Shown here: in pieces, positions 1-5,563 of the stretch | Layout: each line of letters opens with the position of its first letter | Position numbering within the stretch: position 1 is the stretch's first letter | DNA from: CAYZJD01 sp964478455 | Lineage (GTDB): Bacteria; Acidobacteriota; Terriglobia; Bryobacterales; Bryobacteraceae | Length of the DNA stretch: 7,944 bases | Direction: 5' to 3' | Assembly: GCA_964478455.1 (NCBI GenBank) | Contig: CAYZJD010000211.1 | Location: 1 to 7,944 of the forward strand | Translations under genes and position numbers: made by a program | The notes under the pieces: generated by a model | The model's input: the letters and a program-made list of their open reading frames with translations, nothing else | Told to the model about the DNA's origin: nothing | Databases searched by the model: none

Positions 1-65
1 CCCCTCCGCCGCCCCCGGCGCCTGCGGCCCCAAGATCGGCGCAGGCGCCGGGGGCGGCGGAGGGG
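1..65. repeat. Perfect 25-bp inverted repeat inside infB
   Basis: Bases 1-25 are the exact reverse complement of bases 41-65, with a 15-nt loop (26-40). The arms are almost pure G/C (right arm begins GCAGGCGCCGGGGGCGGCGG). They encode Pro/Ala/Gly-rich linker on both sides, so part of the symmetry could come from Pro codons (CCG/CCC) facing Gly/Ala codons (GGG/GCG). The left arm starts at the window edge, so the repeat may extend further. Confidence 0.85.
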
Positions 66-645
66 GCGGCGGCGTGACCGGCGCGGCCGGTTTCTGAACC
101 TCCGGCATCGGGAAAGGCTGCCGCGGGCCGGTAAGGATCTGGCCCGGCCTGGGCGTTGTCGGCAGCGGTTTGGCCGGAATGGCCGCGGCGGGGCGAGCGG
201 CCGCAGGCGGCGGAGCGGTAGGAACGTAAGGAGGCGCGGCAACGGCCTCTCTCACCGCTCCCGGCACAGCCAGGGGCGGTCTCAGGCGCATTGTTGCCGG
301 CCGCAGGCCGATCTTCTCTTCCTTCTGTGCCGCCAGAGCCGAGGCCTGCTCCGGCACGAGCTCGGCGGGGGCGGAAGGCTCGACCAGCTCCGCCGCAGCC
401 GCCGGCTCAAGGACCAGCTCGCCGGCAATGGCCGGCGCCTCTTCGACCGGAGCCTCCTCAGGCGCCGGCGCAGGTTCCTCGGGGAGCAACCCAAAATGAC
501 GGCGGATCCTGATTGCGACCTCGTCGTCCAGCGAACTGGAGTGGGTCTTCTTCTCTGTGATTCCGAATTGCGGCAGAAGCTCGAGGAGCTTGTTCGGCTT
601 GACCTCGAGTTCCCGCGCTAACTCGTTGATTCGGATCTTACCCAT
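1..645 (-). CDS. infB: Translation initiation factor IF-2, N-terminal part (runs off window)
   Basis: IF-2 is the cytoplasmic GTPase that brings initiator fMet-tRNA to the 30S subunit and promotes subunit joining. Only the first 215 codons are here; the frame stays open to base 1, so the GTPase domain lies outside. Residues 1-52 form the IF2_N module (starts MGKIRINELARELEVKPNKL and contains LLELLPQFGI), the small helical domain that opens bacterial IF-2. From about residue 56 the protein becomes an Ala/Pro/Glu-rich linker, then Pro-rich with runs such as TPPPPPPP, as expected for the disordered IF-2 linker. The ATG at 643-645 is chosen because IF2_N begins directly there. No strong Shine-Dalgarno is seen; a GGGAAG lies rather far upstream. 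It follows nusA by 97 nt on the same strand, the usual nusA-infB order. No ylxR-like ORF lies between them. Confidence 0.93.
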   Translation of the reverse strand, partial: MGKIRINELARELEVKPNKLLELLPQFGITEKKTHSSSLDDEVAIRIRRHFGLLPEEPAPAPEEAPVEEAPAIAGELVLEPAAAAELVEPSAPAELVPEQASALAAQKEEKIGLRPATMRLRPPLAVPGAVREAVAAPPYVPTAPPPAAARPAAAIPAKPLPTTPRPGQILTGPRQPFPMPEVQKPAAPVTPPPPPPPPAPAPILGPQAPGAAEG

Positions 646-742
646 AAAAAAATAAGGCTGCTTCCCGGGATCTCTCCCTGGACGGTCGCTCACGCACAAC
701 CCACCCGCTGGCGCGGGACGGCACACTGTCCGCGTCCCCGTC

Positions 743-2296
743 TTACTCGTCCTCTATCCTATCAGATTCGCCCGAAGCCGACTCGCCCTGCGTCTCACGG
801 GCTCCACCGGGTTCCGGCGCCGCGGGTTCAGGGATCTCTTGAACATCCGGCGCGGCCTCAACCGCTTCGGTCCCAGCGGCGGATTCCGCCGCGGCCTCGC
901 CGGGCAGCGACTCCACGGGCGCCTCCAGCGCCTGCTCCTCGGCGGGCGTTCCGACAGGCGCCTCGACGGCCGGTTCTCCCGCGGCTTCCTCCGATGGCGC
1001 CGGCGCGGCCGGCGGCGCCGCCAGCGCTTCCTCGAACTGCGCGTAGTAACTGTTGACCGCGAACTGGATCTTCTCCACCATTTTGGGGTCGATGCCAGGG
1101 ATCTGCTCGAGTTCCTCCGGCGTCATCGAGCCCAGCCTCTCCACGGTCGCCACTCCGGTTTCGAGCAGCTTCTCCACCAGTTTCTCCTCCAGCCCGTGGT
1201 CCACCAGGACCGATACCGGCGCACCCGGAACCACCAGAGCGGCCATGGCCGACTCGACTTCTTGCCGCTTCTCTTCCTCGCTCTTGATGTCGATCTTCCA
1301 GCCCATCAGCTTGGCGCACAGCCGGACGTTCTGCCCCTTCTTGCCGATGGCGAGCGAGAGCTGCGAATCGTCGACGATTACTTCCAGGTGCTTCTCGGCC
1401 GCGTCGAGCACCGTCACCCGCGAGATCTTCGCCGGACTCAGGGCGTTGGTGGCGAACACCACCGGATCGTCGGAGTACTCGATAATGTCGATCTTCTCCC
1501 CGCGCAGTTCCCGGATGATCGACTGCACCCGCATCCCCTTCATGCCCACGCAAGCGCCGACGCAGTCCACGTCGCGGTCCCGGCTCCAGACGGCGATCTT
1601 GGTCCGCTCGCCGGCCTCGCGCGCGCAGGCCTTGATGACCACGGTGTTGTCGTAAATCTCGGGCACTTCCTGCTCGAACAGCCGCATCACGAGTTCCGGG
1701 GCCGCCCGCGAGACGATCAGCCCCGCGTTCTTTCCCACCTTCTCCACGCTCCGGATGACGCAGCGGATTCGCTCGCCGACGCTGAAGCTCTCCAGTTTGG
1801 ACTGCTCCTTCTTGGGGAGGCGCGCCTCCGTCTTGCCGAGATCCGCCACGATATCCGGGCCCTCGAGGCGTTTCACCGTGCAGTTCACCAGCTCACCCAC
1901 GCGGTGGGAGTACTCCGCGTAGACGGTCTCGCGCTCGGCCTCCCGCACCTTCTGCAAAATCACTTGCTTGGCGGTCTGGGCCGAGATCCTTCCCAGCAGG
2001 TCGGTCTGCTTGGGGATCCGGATCTCCGAGCCGACTTCGGCCGCCTGATCCAGCTTGCGCGCCTGATCGAGCGTCATCTCCTTGTCGGGGTCGGCGACTT
2101 CCTCGACGACCTTCATGACGGCGAACACCTGGATGGCGCCGGTCCGCTGGTCGAATTCGGCCACCAGTTCCTCGTTGGTGCGGTAGTGCTTGCGGGCCGC
2201 CGCCAGCATCGCGTCCTTGACCGCATCCAGGACGATCTGCGGATCGATCCCCTTTTCCTTGCTCAGAATCTCAATGGACTGATAGATCGTGCCCAA
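743..2296 (-). CDS. nusA: Transcription termination/antitermination factor NusA
   Basis: NusA binds RNA polymerase and nascent RNA, modulating pausing, intrinsic termination and antitermination. The 517 residues show the expected order. The N-terminal RNAP-binding domain spans about 1-130 (YQSIEILSKEKGIDPQIV). The S1 domain is about 133-200 (GELVNCTVKRLEGPDIVADL). KH1 follows around 225-280 with VGMKGMRVQSIIRELRGEKI, and KH2 around 295-340 with AIGKKGQNVRLCAKLMGWKI. A helix-hairpin-helix-like C-terminal repeat lies at about 361-420 (LGSMTPEELEQIPGI). The last ~90 residues are an acidic Ala/Pro/Glu-rich tail without Lys, probably disordered, and not part of the common core. The start is TTG: an in-frame stop (TGA) sits two codons upstream, and AAGAGGGA at 2304-2311 is a good ribosome binding site 7 nt away. 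The gene lies 33 nt after rimP and before infB, so it is almost certainly in one operon with them. Confidence 0.96.
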   Translation of the reverse strand: MGTIYQSIEILSKEKGIDPQIVLDAVKDAMLAAARKHYRTNEELVAEFDQRTGAIQVFAVMKVVEEVADPDKEMTLDQARKLDQAAEVGSEIRIPKQTDLLGRISAQTAKQVILQKVREAERETVYAEYSHRVGELVNCTVKRLEGPDIVADLGKTEARLPKKEQSKLESFSVGERIRCVIRSVEKVGKNAGLIVSRAAPELVMRLFEQEVPEIYDNTVVIKACAREAGERTKIAVWSRDRDVDCVGACVGMKGMRVQSIIRELRGEKIDIIEYSDDPVVFATNALSPAKISRVTVLDAAEKHLEVIVDDSQLSLAIGKKGQNVRLCAKLMGWKIDIKSEEEKRQEVESAMAALVVPGAPVSVLVDHGLEEKLVEKLLETGVATVERLGSMTPEELEQIPGIDPKMVEKIQFAVNSYYAQFEEALAAPPAAPAPSEEAAGEPAVEAPVGTPAEEQALEAPVESLPGEAAAESAAGTEAVEAAPDVQEIPEPAAPEPGGARETQGESASGESDRIEDE

Positions 2297-2329
2297 GATT
2301 CAATCCCTCTTCTCAGACCTGTCAGGGAA

Positions 2330-2794
2330 TTACCACTCGAACTTCAGGTTTGCCTTCTGGACCTGCTCGAGGGCGAAGGAGACCGGCTTCCCCCGGCTGG
2401 GTTCGAGCCTGATCACGCCATCGGTGAATCCGGCCAGCGTGCCTTCCCAGTGCCGCTGTCCTTCGACCGGCTCCCGCAAGACAACCCTGATTCTGTTTCC
2501 TGTAAATCTCTCAAAGTCCCGTGGCTTGGCCAGTTTGCGCTCGACGCCGGGCGAGCTGACCTCCAGCGTGTAGCGGCCTCCGGGCACCACGTCCTCGACG
2601 TCGAGGATCGTACCCACGTGTTCGGAAATCGTTTGGCAGTCGGCGTGGGATACGCCCTCGGGCTTGTCAATGTAAATGCGCAGCAAGCGATTGGCGCCGC
2701 GGCCGGCGAACTCGACGTCAACAATCTCGACACCTTCATCGCGGCCGACACGTTCGGCGATCTCAGCGACTTTGGCTGCAACGGCGTCCTTCAT
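2330..2794 (-). CDS. rimP: Ribosome maturation factor RimP
   Basis: RimP assists late maturation of the 30S subunit in the cytoplasm. The protein has 154 residues, normal for the family. The N-terminal alpha/beta domain (about 1-80) contains VEIVDVEFAGRGANRLLRIY and the VSHADCQTIS segment. The family signature LEVSSPGVERKL is at 77-88, followed by the SH3-like C-terminal domain (about 90-154, with WEGTLAGFTDGVIRLE). The ATG at 2792-2794 is chosen because the protein aligns from MKDAVAAKVAEIAERVG. The same frame stays open upstream to 2929, but that extension would run through the leader terminator and the -10 and has no RimP-like sequence. The ribosome binding site is weak (GGAATC directly before ATG). 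It is the first gene of rimP-nusA-infB, 33 nt ahead of nusA. Confidence 0.95.
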   Translation of the reverse strand: MKDAVAAKVAEIAERVGRDEGVEIVDVEFAGRGANRLLRIYIDKPEGVSHADCQTISEHVGTILDVEDVVPGGRYTLEVSSPGVERKLAKPRDFERFTGNRIRVVLREPVEGQRHWEGTLAGFTDGVIRLEPSRGKPVSFALEQVQKANLKFEW

Positions 2795-2814
2795 GATTCC
2801 GGAAGCGCCGCAAC

Positions 2815-2838
2815 AAAAAAGTGGGCTTCCGCCCACTT
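2815..2838 (-). terminator. Intrinsic terminator in the rimP leader (probable attenuator)
   Basis: Read on the minus strand, an 8-bp perfect stem AAGTGGGC/GCCCACTT closes a GGAA (GNRA-type) tetraloop and is followed by T residues, giving a run of six Ts that includes the stem end. This is a canonical rho-independent terminator. It lies between the -10 at 2861-2866 and the rimP ATG at 2794, with no minus-strand gene upstream that it could be ending. It is therefore best read as a leader attenuator of rimP-nusA-infB. On the plus strand the same hairpin has A residues before it and no T-tract. Confidence 0.82.
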
Positions 2839-2860
2839 CTTGTGCTCGACACCCAATCCC

Positions 2861-2866
2861 ATTATA
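2861..2866 (-). promoter_or_regulatory. Consensus -10 box for rimP-nusA-infB
   Basis: The minus strand reads TATAAT exactly. Transcription would begin near 2854, giving a leader of about 60 nt that contains the terminator at 2815-2838. The -35 region at 17-nt spacing (CTGTCC) matches the consensus poorly and falls within the left arm of the inverted repeat at 2875-2897. The promoter may need an activator, or the repeat may have altered it. Confidence 0.55.
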
Positions 2867-2874
2867 CACGGACG

Positions 2875-2972
2875 GCAAACCGGGGACAGCCCGCATGATT
2901 TGCACGTGTTTTCCAGCGGGCGTGACCACTTTCCGAGACGTGCGGGGAACATGCGGGCTGTCCCCGGTTTGC
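2875..2972. repeat. Palindromic element A: 23-bp perfect inverted repeat with 52-nt spacer
   Basis: Arms 2875-2897 and 2950-2972 are exact reverse complements; the left arm contains AACCGGGGACAGCCCGCATG. A further 6-bp pairing inside the spacer (GCACGT 2902-2907 with ACGTGC 2938-2943) gives a nested stem. It occupies the intergenic space between the divergent rimP and oxidoreductase promoters, so each promoter has the same 23-bp sequence just upstream. Two readings are possible: a REP/MITE-like nonautonomous element, or a symmetric operator. The resemblance of its core GGGGACAGCC to element B (4295-4371) favours the first. Confidence 0.85.
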
Positions 2973-2978
2973 TATGCT
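2970..2978 (+). promoter_or_regulatory. Possible extended -10 for the oxidoreductase gene
   Basis: TGCTATGCT has the TGn extension and a 4/6 match to TATAAT. It starts at the outer end of the right arm of element A, 34 nt before the ATG at 3013. No convincing -35 is visible. This is a weak call from consensus matching alone. Confidence 0.3.
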
Positions 2979-3012
2979 GGTGCCGTAATCAAACCAAAGG
3001 GGTGTCGCGATC

Positions 3013-4296
3013 ATGTCAGAGGAGCTTTCCCGCCGCGGTTTTCTGGCTCGCTCGGCCGGGGCAGCTATGGCGGCCGGACCTGCTGTCCTGCCGGCGCTGG
3101 GCCAGAATGATCGAATCCAGGCCGGCTTCATTGGCGCCGGCGGCCGCGGATACTACTGCATGGAGCGGCTGTACAAGGGGAGTCCCGAACTCGTCCGGGT
3201 GGTCGCCGTCTGCGACACTTACGCCGGCAATTTGAGCCGGGGCAAGGACCGGGTGCAGACCATGGGCGGCAACACGCCGAAGACGTACATCGACTACAGG
3301 GAGCTGCTGGCGGATCCCAACGTAGACGCGGTCTTCATCATGACCCCGGAGCATCTCCACTATCCCATGGCAATGGCGGCCTTGCGCGCCGGCAAGAACA
3401 TCTACCTGGAGAAACCGATCGCCCACACGATCGAGGAAGGCGCGGAGATCGTCAAGCTGGCGGAGAAGTCCGGCAAGGTCGTGCAGGTCGGCACGCAGAA
3501 CCGCAGCAACCCGCTCTACCAGCGGGCCAAGGACATGGTTGAGAAGGGGATGATCGGCCCGGTGCACTACGTGCGCGCGTTCTGGTATCGCAACTTCCCC
3601 AGCCGCAGCGCGCCGGCCGCCTGGCGTTATGCCATTCCGGCGGACGCCGACGAATCCAACACCGACTGGCAGCGATTCCTGGGGCCGGCGGCCAAGCGGC
3701 CGTTCCACAAGGGCCGCTACTTCCAATGGCGCAATTACTGGGACTACTCGGGCGGGATTTCCACCGACCTGCTGGTCCATCAGACCGATATCGCCAATTA
3801 CGTGCTGAACAAGAGCGTGCCGATGTCGTGCATGTGCTCCGGGGGCATCTACGTATGGGGTCCGCCGGACGACCGTGAGGTGCCCGACACGCTGAGCGCC
3901 ATCTATGAATACGCCGACAAGTTCCATCTCAACTACAGTTGCTTCTTCGGCAACGACCAGTACGGCTATGGGGAGCAGTTCATGGGCCACGAGGGGACCA
4001 TCGAGGTTCTCAACCGGCAGGAGTTGCACTTCTACCCGCAGAAATTCGGCGGGCTTGCGCCTCCACACGTGGCCGCGCGGACGGAGTTGCACCTGAAGGA
4101 AGCCAACCAGGACAACATCGCGGTGGAACGGCACATCCGCAACTTCCTGGAGGCGATCCGCGGGAAGGAGAAAGCCATCGCCCCGGCGCGAATGGGCCAG
4201 GTGGCGGCCATCCCCGGGCACATGGCGACGCTCTCCTATCGCAACAACAAAAAGATCTACTGGGACGAGAAAACCGAGAAGTACCGCTTCTCCTAA
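3013..4296 (+). CDS. Gfo/Idh/MocA-family oxidoreductase with Tat signal
   Basis: This is an NAD(P)-dependent oxidoreductase of the glucose-fructose oxidoreductase / inositol dehydrogenase / MocA family, which acts on sugars, inositols and related compounds; the substrate cannot be told from sequence. The 427 residues begin with a twin-arginine signal (SRRGFL at 6-11, then an Ala-rich hydrophobic stretch to about 30), so a folded, cofactor-loaded protein is probably exported. The Rossmann fold starts at about 35, with GAGGRG at 41-46. The family EKP motif is at 133-135 (YLEKPIAHT). The C-terminal domain carries the conserved histidine region around His256 (STDLLVHQTDIANYV). AAAGGGG at 2996-3002 is a good ribosome binding site 10 nt before the ATG. 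The stop codon overlaps the left end of palindromic element B. The downstream permease and secreted hydrolase suggest extracytoplasmic carbohydrate processing. Confidence 0.92.
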   Translation: MSEELSRRGFLARSAGAAMAAGPAVLPALGQNDRIQAGFIGAGGRGYYCMERLYKGSPELVRVVAVCDTYAGNLSRGKDRVQTMGGNTPKTYIDYRELLADPNVDAVFIMTPEHLHYPMAMAALRAGKNIYLEKPIAHTIEEGAEIVKLAEKSGKVVQVGTQNRSNPLYQRAKDMVEKGMIGPVHYVRAFWYRNFPSRSAPAAWRYAIPADADESNTDWQRFLGPAAKRPFHKGRYFQWRNYWDYSGGISTDLLVHQTDIANYVLNKSVPMSCMCSGGIYVWGPPDDREVPDTLSAIYEYADKFHLNYSCFFGNDQYGYGEQFMGHEGTIEVLNRQELHFYPQKFGGLAPPHVAARTELHLKEANQDNIAVERHIRNFLEAIRGKEKAIAPARMGQVAAIPGHMATLSYRNNKKIYWDEKTEKYRFS

Positions 4297-4371
4297 AAAG
4301 GGGTCAGCCTGATCTGCGCCATTTTTCGCCGCGCTCCTGAAAAATGGGGCAGATCAGGCTGACCCCTTTTT
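4295..4371. repeat. Palindromic element B: 23-bp perfect inverted repeat, also a strong hairpin terminator
   Basis: Arms 4295-4317 and 4349-4371 are exact reverse complements; the left arm starts AAAAAGGGGTCAGCCTGATC. After one mismatch (4318/4348) the pairing continues with 8 bp, CCATTTTT 4319-4326 with AAAAATGG 4340-4347, leaving a short loop. The whole 77-nt unit is nearly one hairpin. The left arm begins at the second base of the oxidoreductase stop codon TAA (4294-4296), and the right arm ends 19 nt before the permease ATG. On either strand the hairpin ends in CCCCTTTTT, so it should work as a bidirectional intrinsic terminator. Confidence 0.88.
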
Positions 4372-4375
4372 GGGG

Positions 4376-4381
4376 TATGAT
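4376..4381 (+). promoter_or_regulatory. Possible -10 (TATGAT) for a near-leaderless permease mRNA
   Basis: TATGAT matches TATAAT at 5 of 6 positions and ends 9 nt before the permease ATG at 4391. Transcription from it would begin at or just before the start codon. This agrees with the absence of a Shine-Dalgarno there, and with the need for a promoter after the terminator-like hairpin at 4295-4371. No -35 with proper spacing is seen. Confidence 0.35.
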
Positions 4382-4390
4382 CGGCTGGCT

Positions 4391-5563
4391 ATGGCAAGTG
4401 TGAAGTCCGGACGGCTGATTGTAGCGGCGATTCTGGCGATCCTCGTTTACGGGATGATCGCCGCTATGCTGGGCACGCTGCTGCCCACGCTCTCGACGAA
4501 GTTCAGTCTGACTCCCGAGCAGAGCGGCAACATCGCGTTCATGCAAGCGCTCGGACTCATCATCGCCTCGGTCTCCGTCGGACCTCTGGTGGACAACAAG
4601 GGGAAGAAGACCGGTCTTCTGCTGGCGCTGCTGTTGATCGGGGCAGCGTTGTTCGCGCTGCCGAACGCCGCGAGCAACGGCCAGGTCATCGTCTTCATGC
4701 TGGTGCTCGGCCTGGGCGGCGGGATTCTTGTGACGGCGGCTAACGCCCTGGTCAGCGACATCAGCCCGGAGCGGCGGGCCTCGACGCTCAACTTGCTGAA
4801 CCTGTTTTTCGGCCTCGGCGGCCTGCTGACGCCGTTCATCTACGCCGACTTCCTCAGTAAGAACGCCGTGCAACTATGCTACCTGGTGGCCGTCCTCACG
4901 GCGGTCACACTGCTGGTCCACGCGGTCACGGCCATGCCTCCACCGAGCGGCGAGCGGGGTTTCAAGCTCTCCGAGATGAACGTGGTGGTCGGCAACCCGG
5001 CGCTCTATCTGCTGTCGCTATTCCTGTTCCTGTATGTCGCCTGCGAAGTGGGCATCTGGAACTGGCTGGCGAAGCACCTGATCGCGCAAGGCATTCCCGA
5101 GACCGAGGCGATGCGCATTCTCTCCTGGGGCTTTGCCCTGGGCCTTCTGCTCGGCCGCGTGGTTGTTTCCCGCATCCTGATCAAGGTGCCTGCGGCCACC
5201 GTGACCCTGTTTGCCTCCGTCCTGATGGCCGTCACCACGTACCTGACCCTCCAGACCAGCAGCACGACCGTGGCGTGGGTGGCCGTCTTCTGCGCCGGCC
5301 TCGCCATGGCCCCGGTATTCCCGACCACGCTCGGCATGACGGGCGACGCCTTCCCGAAGGCCACCGCGACCGCCATGGGCGTGGTGATCACTTGCGGGTG
5401 GATCGGGCTCGCCGTCAGCTCGAAGATTATCGGCGACATTGCCGGCGGCGACGACACGCGGCTGAAGACGGGACTGCTGGCCTTGCCGGCCTTCTCCGTC
5501 GCGATGATCGTCGTCAATCTCATCCTTCGGCCGGTACTCGCCAGGTCGCGCCGGACGGCCTGA
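4391..5563 (+). CDS. Major facilitator superfamily permease (sugar-permease type)
   Basis: This is a 390-residue secondary transporter of the inner membrane. About 12 hydrophobic segments are visible (roughly 8-31, 46-65, 75-92, 98-120, 130-152, 160-182, then 201-225, 240-263, 267-287, 291-313, 325-347, 360-382). They fall in two halves of six, separated by a polar loop around 183-200. The MFS loop 2-3 motif is clear as GPLVDNKGKKT (64-74). The segment YVACEVGIWNWLAKHL (215-230) resembles the fucose/glucose permease branch, so a sugar or sugar-acid substrate is plausible but unproven. The ATG at 4391 is preferred over the in-frame TTG at 4370, which lies inside the hairpin arm and would add only MGYDRLA. 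No clear ribosome binding site precedes it. Its TGA overlaps the ATG of the next gene (TGATG at 5561-5565), pointing to translational coupling with the secreted hydrolase. Confidence 0.9.
   Translation: MASVKSGRLIVAAILAILVYGMIAAMLGTLLPTLSTKFSLTPEQSGNIAFMQALGLIIASVSVGPLVDNKGKKTGLLLALLLIGAALFALPNAASNGQVIVFMLVLGLGGGILVTAANALVSDISPERRASTLNLLNLFFGLGGLLTPFIYADFLSKNAVQLCYLVAVLTAVTLLVHAVTAMPPPSGERGFKLSEMNVVVGNPALYLLSLFLFLYVACEVGIWNWLAKHLIAQGIPETEAMRILSWGFALGLLLGRVVVSRILIKVPAATVTLFASVLMAVTTYLTLQTSSTTVAWVAVFCAGLAMAPVFPTTLGMTGDAFPKATATAMGVVITCGWIGLAVSSKIIGDIAGGDDTRLKTGLLALPAFSVAMIVVNLILRPVLARSRRTA

Noticed and set aside
646..742. A hidden ylxR-like gene or terminator between nusA and infB
   Set aside because: 97 nt is too short for YlxR. 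Only weak 4-6-bp stems (for example GGGACG 715-720 with CGTCCC 733-738) without a T-tract are present.
2795..2929. N-terminal extension of RimP to 2929
   Set aside because: It would make the terminator, the -10 box and part of element A coding, and adds 45 residues with no RimP similarity.
839..3235. A 798-codon plus-strand open frame opposite nusA and rimP
   Set aside because: It is antisense to two clearly recognised genes, its product is rich in Arg/Leu/His/Asp as expected of a GC-rich reverse-frame shadow, and it resembles no known protein.
3016..4221. A 401-codon minus-strand open frame opposite the oxidoreductase
   Set aside because: Antisense shadow of a well-supported gene in GC-rich DNA; no domain motifs.
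4876..5562. Upstream extension of the hydrolase open frame through the permease gene
   Set aside because: The translated stretch is Arg/His/Gly/Pro-rich noise in another frame of the permease. The real start is the signal-peptide ATG at 5563.
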